Shown in pieces: positions 1 to 9,900 of a DNA stretch of 64,000 nt; the first letter of the stretch is position 1, and each line of letters begins with the position of its first letter. Source of the stretch: Madurella fahalii (Eukaryota > Ascomycota > Sordariomycetes > Sordariales). A program made the translations under genes and the position numbers. The notes under the pieces were generated by a model. That model was not told the origin of the DNA and made no database searches. It saw only the letters and a list, made by a program, of their open reading frames with translations. The stretch lies in contig CM056876.1 in assembly GCA_029876055.1 (NCBI GenBank), forward strand, positions 1,798,001 through 1,862,000, written 5' to 3'.

Positions 1-483
1 GCTCCCGGTTGCCCTCGCTGCCCCCTATCTCGTATCCCCCAAGTTGCCTGACGGCGGTAAGTGCTGGGCTTACACTTACCCAATGGGCTCGTTGACTGAT
101 TGCTCCTTTATAACGCCTTCCGAGCGCTACGCCTGGCAAGCGCCAGAGCTACCTCAACGGCCCGGCAAAGGTCCCTTCCAGGCGAGCGCTTGCGCCTCCC
201 TGGCTCCCGCGTACAGGCCCACCGAACAGAGATACTGCTTAAGAGCAGGCCTACTCACGCGTTGTCTCTCAGGACCCAAACGCTCTTTTGTAGCGCCCAC
301 GCTCCTCCACAGCAGAGCTCCCGGTTGCCCTCGCTGCCCCCTATCTCGTTCCTCCAGGGTTGCTTGACGGCGGTAAGCGCTGGGCTCACGCTTACCCAAT
401 AGACTCGTTGACCGATTGCTCTTTTTAACGCCTTTTAAGCGCTGCACCTTTTAAGCGCTAGAGCTACCCCAACGGCCCAGCAG
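1..483. repeat. Imperfect tandem duplication, unit about 316 bp
   Basis: The sequence starting at position 1 recurs from position 317: both copies share the GCTCCCGGTTGCCCTCGCTG opening and a run through the CCAATG/CCAATA, GTTGAC and GAGCTACC blocks. The second copy is cut short near 483. The copies differ by many transitions, so the duplication is old or mutated. No coding function is visible; the short open frames here lie in both copies in inconsistent frames. Confidence 0.75.
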
Positions 484-487
484 ATCT

Positions 488-690
488 TGCCTAATAGAGG
501 GTCTCCCTCTATAGGACTTCTTGCAGCTCTCAAGGATTTCTCGCAGCTCTCAAGCAGCGAACTCAATCCTGCCTAGCAGAGGGGCTCCCTCCTGCACAGG
601 ACTTCTTGCGGCTCTCAAGCAGCAAAACCAATTGCCTAGTAGAGGGGCTCCCTCCTACACAGGACTTCTCGCGGCTCTTAAGCAGCGATA
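488..690. repeat. Three imperfect 63-82 bp tandem repeats
   Basis: Units start at 488, 570 and 633, each opening with TGCCTAnnAGAGGGnCTCCCTC and continuing into ACAGGACTTCTTGCGGCTCTCAAG-like sequence. They directly follow the 316-bp duplication and add to the picture of a repeat-built block. No gene is supported. Confidence 0.7.
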
Positions 691-1863
691 ACGTAGCTCC
701 TAGACGTAAGCTAATCATAGGCAGTATACTGCCCTGTTGCAAGCACTTGGACAATCGAAACAGAAAGTAGTCAGGCCTGACTAAATAGTACGTCACTCGA
801 CGATTGAAGGAACTGCTTCTTACATTACGTCATCTTTCTTCTCTTGCATTTTTGCGTGGTCCTAGCGCGTGCGGGGTAGCTGCGTAGCTTGGTAGCTGAA
901 CTTTGCGAATAACGTCATCTTGACACTCAGTAGGCTAGCCGAATCTTCGAAGTGGTTTAACTTCCTCGCTCGCTGCAACTGAGGTGCTTAGGAGAAGCGA
1001 AGATCGTAGTGCTAGAGGCAGTAGAAGCGAAGAACAGTTGCAGGGACTGTGCTGTATAGCGTCTGCGATAGCTTCTGAGCTAGGGAGTCGCTGTTCGTAA
1101 GCTGTACGCTCCTTCGGCGAATCTCCTAACGGTCCCCCGCCCTAAGGGTAGAGAGTTCAACGTGTCAGATCGAAAATTGGGATTGCTGTGAGAAAAGGAG
1201 AGTGAAAGGATGATTCGCATTGAAGGAGCGGCGTCTGCGCAGCTATCGCTTCTAAGGAGGTGGTAGGTGACAGTGTTGAACTCTGAACGTTCCAAAACTT
1301 CCGGCGAAGCCGGTAATTTATAGGCCCCTGACCCTGGCAGTGCCCCGCCTGCACCTGACACCCTCCTGCACCTGACATATAAATGCTCGCTGTAGATCTT
1401 AGAGCTATTCTAAACGGTGTCGATAGGTAGTATTGTCAGGGAACTGAATTAGATGCTTTACCTTGATCGCCTTTCGGTCCTTATTATAGTCACTAGAACC
1501 TGCTGAAGGAGAACGATATCGCCTGCGTTTTAGTGAGGATTCGCCTAGTAAGATGCCTAGCTTCCGAAGTAAACCCTCTTCTTGTTCTCGTAGTTGTTTC
1601 AGCGCTTCCAGTTGCTATATCTGAAGATAGGTTGATTCCAATAGGTTATTATAGTGAGGAGCTTAACGCGGAACCCGGGAGTCCGAAAGGGTATACGAAG
1701 ATATGCGAGGTTGAAATCCTGGTGATTCCGACCGATGAAGGTGTATAGGATTTGTAGGTGATTAGGGGGTGTTTTCCCCTGGACTCGACTCTGCTCCTAG
1801 CTTACGGGAGGTACTCATCATAGGTGCCATCTCGGCTAACGGTAGAACAGAAGGATCAGAATT
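691..1863. other. Gene-poor stretch left of the retroelement
   Basis: No gene is recognised. The short open frames carry no familiar motif. A 17-bp direct repeat (CCTGCACCTGACA-type) sits at about 1347-1378. The stretch probably belongs to the decayed repeat block, perhaps upstream polyprotein sequence of the element at 2170-3665, but I could not identify protease or reverse transcriptase motifs. Confidence 0.4.
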
Positions 1864-2112
1864 ATAAAGGGGGTTGTTCTGGGAATACGTTGAGGGAGAT
1901 AGACTACGATATCTTAATACCGAAAAGACCTGGACTAGCAGGCGATATCTTGGTAAACAGCCTCCTATCAATTATATAGAGACTGATCCTTGCGGATCAG
2001 AAGTGCCCTGCGTGAGAGAGTTCCTTCACAGGGTTCTTATCTATCCTGTATCGTGATATCATCTAGTATCATTCGGCGGGTCCTCCTGACCTTCGTCTGG
2101 AGACTCTCGTTA
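1864..2112 (+). repeat. Inverted-repeat copy A, RIP-like
   Basis: This segment is nearly identical to the reverse complement of 5361-5607. Many differences are T here against C in the other copy, followed by A (for example GATAT versus GACAT, TCTAG versus TCCAG, AGTAT versus AGCAT), which is the CpA-to-TpA pattern of RIP. A 60-residue frame starting at 1874 is shared by both copies, but it matches no family I know and is probably accidental or a fragment of a mobile element. Confidence 0.75.
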
Positions 2113-2169
2113 TAGCTTAGACAGGAACAGATTGTTACTCGTCAATATACGAGAGAGTACACTCGACTG

Positions 2170-3665
2170 GAAGCGGTTTATACTACGGAACCGTCGAAAT
2201 CTATGAGAGAATTGATCCTAGAGCTGCAAGCTACGGATCCGGTGACTCTGAAAATCAAGGAAAGGCTGGTAAGTCTAGCCCGAAACCAGAGAGTTTCGTC
2301 CGAATGGGCACTTGGATGCAAGTAAGAATTACTGTATTAAGGACGATTGTTCGTCCCGGTAGAGCAAGCCGTTAAGCAGGAGTTACTCTAGCTTTTTTAT
2401 GACGATCTGTTAGCAGGTCATTTTAGTGTCGAAAAGATTCTCGAACTGTTGTAAAGAAAATACTTCTGGTATAGTATAACTAAAGATGTCAAAGACTACT
2501 ATAGAACCTGCTATACCTGCTAAGTCAATAAGATAAGACGGTATAAGCTGTATAGATCGCTCGAATCGTTGCCGATTCCTATACGACCTTGGAGCGAAAT
2601 CACTATAGACTTCATTATGGGTTTTCCTGTGGTGAAGAGTCCCGATAGCTCCGAGAAGGACGTAATTCTGGTGGTTGTCGATCGGTATACGAAGATAAAC
2701 CGATTCTTTCTAGTATCTACCACTATTACCAGCCAAGAATTGGCAGAGCTTGTTTACAAAGAGATTGAACTCAAGTATAGCCCTATTAATGGTTATATTA
2801 GTGATCGAGGTTCTGTTTTCATATTATAGTTTTAGAGCGATCTGTGTTACCTGTAAAAGGTATATAAGCGGCTTTCGACCGCTTTTCACCTATAAATCGA
2901 CGGGCAAATAGAGCGAGTAAACTAGATACTCATTCAATACCTCCATTGCTTCGTATACCAAAACTAAATTACCTAGGCAAATCTCCTCCTAGAAGTAGAA
3001 TTTGTTGTCAATAGTACTGTTAATTCTATAATTAAGATAAGTCCCTTTGAAGTACTGATGGGTTATTAACCTCCGATTTCCTGCCGTATTAAGGGCGATG
3101 TATAAGAGAGGAGGATACCTAGTGCAATTAAAAGAATTGAAAAACTTGCTGAGCTGAGAAAATAGTTAGAACAAAATTGGGCTGAAGCTGTAGCAGTCTA
3201 GAAACGATATTACGACGAGAAGTATACGAAAAAGGAGTTTAAGAATGGAAGTTTGGTATTGTTATTAACCTGGAATTTGAGATTCAAGTTACCGAGGAAA
3301 TTGGTATTTAAGTTTATCGGTCTATTTCGTGTTCTAAACCGAGTCGGATTGCTGGCTTATCGTCTGGTACTCCCGGACAAGTACGATCGTTTGTATAATA
3401 TATTTCCTATATTAATGTTGGAACCGTGGTATAGCTAAAAAGGAGACGATTTGTTTGTGATACCGATACCAGACTTTAAGGACGACGGAGAGTAGGAAGT
3501 TGAAGAGATTCGAGACGAGAGAAAATTCTAGGGTAAAACCTTCTTTTTAGTCAAATAGGCAGGCTGGCCCTTGGAGTATAATCAGTAGGTGTTAGAGGAG
3601 GACATAATAAATGTACCTAAGCTGGTATTATAATTCCGAAAAGTATATAAAAACTAGCGAAAGTA
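2170..3665 (+). mobile_element. Decayed Ty3/gypsy chromovirus pol fragment (integrase and chromodomain)
   Basis: One reading frame carries, in order, a His/Cys zinc-binding integrase motif (about 2390-2525, ending in the C-x-x-C pair CYTC), the integrase core (2569-2829, with the first Asp in TIDFIMGFP and the second in SDRG), a post-core DGQIERVN-like helix after 2880, an SPFEVLMGY-type block near 3040-3070, the LAYRL-LP region (3253-3438, ending LEP) and a chromodomain-like end (about 3490-3650, EVEEIRD...KTFFLVK). The frame is interrupted by many TAG/TAA codons, mostly where Gln (CAG/CAA) would be expected, which fits RIP. Reverse transcriptase, RNase H and LTRs were not identified, so this is a truncated, dead relic of a retrotransposon. 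Confidence 0.85.
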
Positions 3666-5360
3666 TAGGCAATAAGATATTAATTAATATCTACCTATAT
3701 AAAGCTATATCCCAGGGTATACTAGATACCAACCCCAACTGAAATACCCTAGAAAAACCCCTAAAAATAATATGAACTTCAGAAAATTAAGGTCGGTACT
3801 AGCTCTAAGTCAGGAGCTACCTCTATCCAAACCTACTAGGCCTCTATATCCTCTACGTTAGCAGCGATCTCCTCCTTAACCTTCTTAAGGAAACGGCACT
3901 TAGCGCCCGACCAACCTACGAAACCAATATCACTAAGCGATAGACAAGTAACAGACTATACCTCCTAGGCACGTACCTCAGACTCGTACTACGAAAAGTC
4001 AGCGATAACTCAGTAGAAATATAGTAATTAAGACTAACGTCGGTATTACAGCCGCAGTTCCAGCTAGGGTAAGACGACTACTATAGGCGGAGTTAGCTAT
4101 ATAGCACGACTATAGAGCAATATACTATATAAGCTTGCTATCGAGATATTAACGATTTGTATACGAAGATAAGCGAGACAAATACATTTATAGAAGACGG
4201 CTTGGTAGTACCGGAAATACCGAATTAGCGGCGATAAGCGGTCTCGGCAGCGTCGAAAGCCCCGACTAGATCTTTAGCGGCAGCAGCGATCTTCTTATAG
4301 CTACAGCGAGATAATATAGAAACTTGAAGGCGATTACCCTCCTTATCGAGCTCGCCTTCGGCGTCCTCTATACGATAATCGACGATAGCGCGAACCGCGT
4401 CGATAAGGATCATAAGGTCGACGGAGTTACCAACCATTCCGGCAGCGGCCTATAATCGTTAGCAAATCCCCCGCCAATCCGCCGAAAATATATACAACTT
4501 ACCGGCATATATAACTCTTTCTTTACATTATAATAGGAGTAACGCGAGGAGGTCGACTACTCGAAAGAACAGTCAATCGTAAAGACCTCGCCGGAGCGAG
4601 GGTTAGTGTTTTTAAGCGCCAAGCGAATATATTTTATATACAGCGTGACCTCGGCAGCGGAGGCGGCGAAAGCGTCCATCGCAACGGAAAAGTGGCCGAA
4701 GCGATAACGAGAAGAGAGAGAGAGAGAGAGGAAGAGAGAGAGAGAGGGAGAGAGAGGCGAGGACGGGCAGCGAGCCACGCGTAGGAGCAGAGCGAAAAGC
4801 GAGCGAAACAACGTATAGAAGAGAGCCTGAAGAAGAAAAGTTTTGGAAAAGGTAGGAGAGGAGAGGGGTATTTATACCCAAGGAGAAACGGCCAATACAC
4901 GTCTGCAAATTTGCAACTGTACACAAGCCTTACAATTGAGCAGTCGCATAATCTTCATGCGTTTTGAAGTTGCAAGGACAACGCGTGAGTTCGGATGGAA
5001 ATCCGGACGATTCGGCCGTAATTCGGATCTCAGGCCCGAACCGGGAAAGTAGGACCTCGGAGCCGCAAATCCCACTACAGCCCGACAACCGGCCGAACTT
5101 TTCCCGAAAACCTCCCGACTATAAGACGACTCACTCCTCACCCCAAACCATCGTTTCTCCTTTCCTACTACACAGCTCGTTAGAGCGGATGGACTGTGAG
5201 GTCCACCGGTTCGACACTTATCCATTTACGCGGCTACGAACAGCACTCGACGTACACCTGATATCCACCCGATGTCATCCCAAGTCTTACCCCCTAAGTT
5301 CAGACGATCCTCAGCAGTAAGGAACCTGAGGACAGGTTCTACAGAGGGGAGGATAATTTG
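3666..5360. other. Degenerate, AT/GA-biased spacer between repeat copies
   Basis: No intact gene is supported. A 70-codon minus-strand frame (4225-4437, MVGNSVDLMILIDAVRAIVD...) and the minus-strand sequence at 3770-3930 have a coding-like look with scattered stops, suggesting a decayed gene or a further element fragment, but I recognise no family. Mutated Ty3-like sequence may continue at the left edge. Confidence 0.4.
4711..4757. repeat. (GA)n microsatellite
   Basis: A purine run of GA dinucleotides with single interruptions. It creates long Ser/Leu-Arg open frames on the opposite strand that should not be read as genes. Confidence 0.9.
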
Positions 5361-5607
5361 TAACGAGAGTCTCCAGACGAAGGTCAGGAGGACCCGCCGA
5401 ATGATGCTGGATGATGTCACGATACAGGATAGATAAGAACCCCGTAAGGGAACTCTCTCACGCGGGGCACTTCTGATCCGCAAGGATCAGTCTCTGTGTA
5501 ATTGATAGGAGGCTGTTCACCAAGATATCGCCCGCTGGTCCAGGTCTTTTCGGTATCAAGACATCGTGGTCCATCTCCCTCAACGTGTTCCCAGAACAAC
5601 CCCTTTA
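5361..5607 (-). repeat. Inverted-repeat copy B
   Basis: The reverse complement matches 1864-2112 over about 247 bp and keeps C where copy A has T at several CpA sites, so this is the less mutated copy. Similarity stops abruptly on both sides: after CTCGTTA on one end and around the TAAAG-GGGTTG junction on the other. It could be a solo fragment of the same family as the retroelement relic. Confidence 0.75.
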
Positions 5608-6944
5608 CAAAAACTAGGACCCTTAGTCCAAAAGGAGATCTATAGCCCCCTCTCGTTTGGAGTTACCATAATTCTTAGAAGCTAGGTAGGGTAACGGGAA
5701 TGGGCTGAGAGATGACGGCCTAGAGATGAGAGCCTAGGAATGGGATCAACAAGAGGGTATAGAGCTGCTCAGCCTGAGAGGTGAGCTCTATGCTGATACG
5801 GGGCTGAGGGGGCTGATGAGCGAGGAGATATTGGCGCGGGTAGTGCACCAGGAGGGCATGTCGTTATGTTGGCTGTCCCAGCAGTGGGAAAGCGCAAAGT
5901 AGGAGTATTCTTCATCGGGACTGGTTTTGATGATGGGTATGATGCTCTTTTCTCCAGCCGAGTCTGTGAGTCTGGTGATAACCGAAGAAGTCGAGCTGGT
6001 TGGAATTGATCAGTAGGGGAAACGCACCCAAATTCATGTCCGCGGTTCCCCTTGTCGCACAACCGAAGCCAGTGGTTGACCGGTTTGAAATGAATAGGGC
6101 TCGCTTCCCCACTTAAAGAAGGTGGGGAATCCAGGATGCACTTCTCTATTTGCGTGGCCGTCAGCATCGTGAGAATAATGAGCGGAACAAATCCTGATAT
6201 GATCCCGAGCTTCAACACGTCTGTGGCCCTCTACTTTCGGACACCATATTAGAATCCGTCAGAAATTAGATCTCTCGCCTTGCTCATGCAACGCCCGGCA
6301 GCGCCGTGTTGGATCGGTAACTGTACACGAATCACACAACTTCACCCCTTTTTCTCACTTGCCGACAAAGCCTCGAGGCACTCACCATAAACTCTTTCTG
6401 AATTGAATCCTGCAAATAAATACACTTATCCAACACTAAGAACTTCCTCTGCATCTCAGTTTCTTCCGGCTCCAAAGATATCGAATGCCATTGTCTTCAT
6501 AAAAATAGGTGCCCTCGGCCGGCCACGGGCGCATCCGATTGAGTTGGCACGACAGCCCTGGGGCCTTTGTACGCGTGTACTGTCTAGGGTGTTCTTCGAT
6601 CACTTGGCTTTGGGTAGGTAGCAGTCGCTCCAGTTGAGCAGAGACCTCCTCTGCGGCTTAGCACCTGTCCTCAGTATCCGAGATGATGAATCCCTTTCTC
6701 TAAGCAAGAGACTTAGGAAGAGCCGCTGTGTCTAAAAACACGGACTGGAATTTGAGCAGAGAGAGTAGATATATACAGTATGAGAATGATCTGAGCCGAG
6801 GACTCGCTGCCGGAGATGAGGACAGTTCTGCATCAGTTCCAGAGGGTCACTAAGGCGTCCCTGGCTCGGTGATCGGCTCCAAGCTTGGCCTTCCTAGCAC
6901 AAGAACACATCCTCTGTTATTCTGTACTCCTAACATCCGAGATG
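5608..6944. other. Spacer between the repeat block and the NLR gene
   Basis: No gene is confidently supported. A 149-codon minus-strand frame (5769-6218) opens with a hydrophobic stretch (MLKLGIISGFVPLIILTML) but then becomes compositionally random. The 3' end of the NLR gene and presumably its 3' UTR occupy the right side. Confidence 0.4.
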
Positions 6945-9900
6945 TCACTTAGTATCTTTGCGCCGTCTCTCTAGCTCTAGAATCCCCAACGTTTCCTGTG
7001 CTTTTTGGATCGCGTCTCGGAATCGGTCTGCCTCAGGAGAAGACACTGTTCTAATCCATTCCGGCATGTCGATGTAGAATTCATCGTCGACGTACAAACT
7101 GCAATGTTCATCGAAGCTCCTTTCTAGCCAATACTTGTATAGAGATTCTGCGTTCTGGATAAGGATATCCGGTGAAAGGGTCGCCAGGCCTGTGAGCGTT
7201 TCGATTGCAGCCCTTCGGATGAACTGGTCTTCGTCCTGAAGCAGGCTGATGATAGCTTTGAGGGCTTCAGGCGAGCACTTGGCCTGCGTTAGGAGTGTTT
7301 TAATCGCGCCATGTCGAACGAGCCAGTCTTCGTCCTGAAGCCGGCCGATTATAGCTTCCAAGACTTTAGACGAGTACTCGGCTTGGTGTACAAGCGCTTC
7401 AGTCACGGCTTGTCGGGTGAGTACGTCTTTATCCTGAAGCAGGCCGATGATAGCTTCGACGAATTCAGGCGAGTACTCAGCCTGGCGTACGAGCGTGTCA
7501 ATTGCGGCCCGTTGGACAAACTTGTATTCGTCCTGAAGCAGGCCGATGATAGCTTCGACGACTTCAGGTGAGTACTTAGCCTGGCGTACGAGCGTTCTAG
7601 TTACGGCCTCTCGGACGAACCCGTTTTCGTTCTGAAGTAGGCCAATAACAGTTGGAAGGGCTTCAGGTGAGTACTCGGTCTGGCCTAGAAGTATTTTAAC
7701 TGTAGCCTGTCTAACAGGCCAGTCTTTGTCCTGAAGCCGGCCGATGATAGCTTCGAAGATATAGGGCGAGTCCTCGGCTTGGCGTGCGAGCGCTTGAACT
7801 ACGGCCTGTTGGACAAGTATGTCTTCATCCTGAAGTAGGCCGATTACACCTTCAAGGACTTCGGGCGAGTTTACAGCTGGGCCTGCAAGCGCTTCAACCG
7901 CGGCCATTCGGACCTCCCTATGCTCGTCTTGAAGCCGGCCAATTATAGCATCGAGAACTTCAGACGAATATTCGATATAGCTTGTAAGTGCTTCAACTAT
8001 AGTTCGTCGGACACTGCTATTCTCATCTTGCAGCTGGCCGATCATGACATCGAGAACTTTAGGCGAGGGCTCGGTTTGGCGTGCAAGTGATTTGACTATA
8101 CCCTGCCGGACCAGCCAGTCTTCGTCCTGAAGCCAGTTGATTATAGTTTCGAAGACCTCAGGTGAGTGTATAGGTAGGCCTAGAAGCACTTCAACTATAG
8201 CCCGTTGGCCGCTCCTATGTTCGTTTTGAAGCCGGCTAATCATAGCTTCGAGACTTTCGGGCGAATATTTAGCGTAGCTTGTAATCGCTTGAAACACAGT
8301 CCGTCGGACAAACTCATCCTCGTTTTGAAGGAAGTCGATTATAGCTTCGAGAATCTTAGGAAAGTGCCTAGTCTGGTCTACGAACGCTTCAACTATAGCT
8401 AACTGGATATATATATCCTCGTCTTGAACAAGCAAGCCGGCTATAGCTTCATGAACCGCAGGCAAATGCTTAGCTTGGCGTCCGAGCGCTTTAACTGCGA
8501 TCTGTCGGACGGGCGATTCTTTGTCTTGAAGCTGGCCGAGTATAGCTTCCAAGGCTTCGGGCGAGTGTGTAGCTTGGCCTTCGAGAGCGTCAATTATAGC
8601 CCGGCGGACATTTCTATTCTCGTCTCGAAGCATGCTGATCATGGTTTTCAAAAACGCGGACGAACGTGCAGCTTCCTCTACGAGCGTTTCTCTAGCTACC
8701 CGTCGAACGCCCTTATCCCAGTCATCAAGCCCGCCAATTATCATTTTGAGGACCGCAGGCGAGTACGCGGCTGGGCCACTGAGCGCAGATACTACCTCCT
8801 CTCGGTATTCCTCATTATAGTCTTGAAACTGGTCGAGTATAGCTTCGAGGATGGCGGGCGAATGCTTAGCTTGGTCTGCGAACGCTGTAACTGCGGCCAA
8901 CCGGACATGCACGTCCTCGTCTTGAACAAGCAAGCCGGCTATAGCTTCGTGGACTGCGGGCTTGTGCTTGACTTGGCTTGCGAGCGCTTCAACTGCGGCC
9001 TGTCGGACGGGCGAGTCTTTGTCTTGGAGCCGGCCGAGTATAGCTTCCAAGACTTCGGGCGAGTACGGGCCTTGGCGTGCGAGCGCTTTAACTGCCGCCC
9101 TTCGGACGCCCCCGTGCTCGTCTTGAAGCCGGTCAATGATAGGTTCAAGGGTGGTTGGTGGTAAGCCTTTGAGGGGTTGTGGTATGCTAAGCGCTGCCAC
9201 TTGTAGCTGTGCAGAAACGCCGTCCTTCAGCCAGTTGGGTAGTAGTTCTATGGCCGTTGCCGAAACTTTTCGGAGCGCGAACAGAATTTTCACTTTCGCG
9301 TCTTCAGACCCTTCTCGGATGGCATCCTCTAGGACCTGCTCGGGAAGTTCCATTTCGCTGGCCAGTGATGACCGATCTCGGAAGCTGCATTCAAACAGCA
9401 CCCATCCTGATAACTGTTTTTCGAAGCCTGTTCGAAGGCGAGCGAAACTCATCGATTTATTCGACGGCACCTCGTTCAAGCAGTGCATGACCAGCCGCTG
9501 GTGCGTCGGGCCTAAGAGGTCGCGCGGCTCGTTGTCGATCGTGTGAAAGAACCGGCACAGTTGTCCATCATCGCGTTTTTCGTGAAGGAGGCCAGCAACA
9601 AAACGCCAAAAAACATCGTAGCGCGCTTTGTACTTCTCCTTCCGCAGGAAAACCTCAGCTGTGGGCTCGGTCTCGGGGCTGCTTGGTCCCAAATTGGGAA
9701 CATCAAGCTTCCTGCCAGAAATCCAGTGCTCCACAAAGTACTGCGCAGCGAAGAACTCCTGGAAGGTCAAGTGCAGGAAGTGGTAGCTTCGGTTTCCCGG
9801 GTCGGAGGCGGCGTCTGACGAGCGCAGAAATGAGATTTTCGCGAGCGAGAGACACGACGGACGAGCGTCCGCAGCTTGCAGGCCCTCCAAGCCACGGCCC

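Noticed and set aside
4634..4926. Ser/Leu-rich minus-strand frames
   Set aside because: They are products of the (GA)n microsatellite.
1874..5599. 60-residue protein shared by 1874-2056 (plus) and 5417-5599 (minus)
   Set aside because: The two frames are the same repeat in inverted copies; identity comes from the repeat, not from a conserved gene.
5769..6218. 149-codon minus-strand frame with a hydrophobic start
   Set aside because: Only the first 20 residues look structured; the rest is low complexity and no intron model improves it.
8424..9164. Long plus-strand frame opposite the NLR
   Set aside because: It is the mirror of the HEAT-repeat coding strand; repeat codons leave one antisense frame open by composition.
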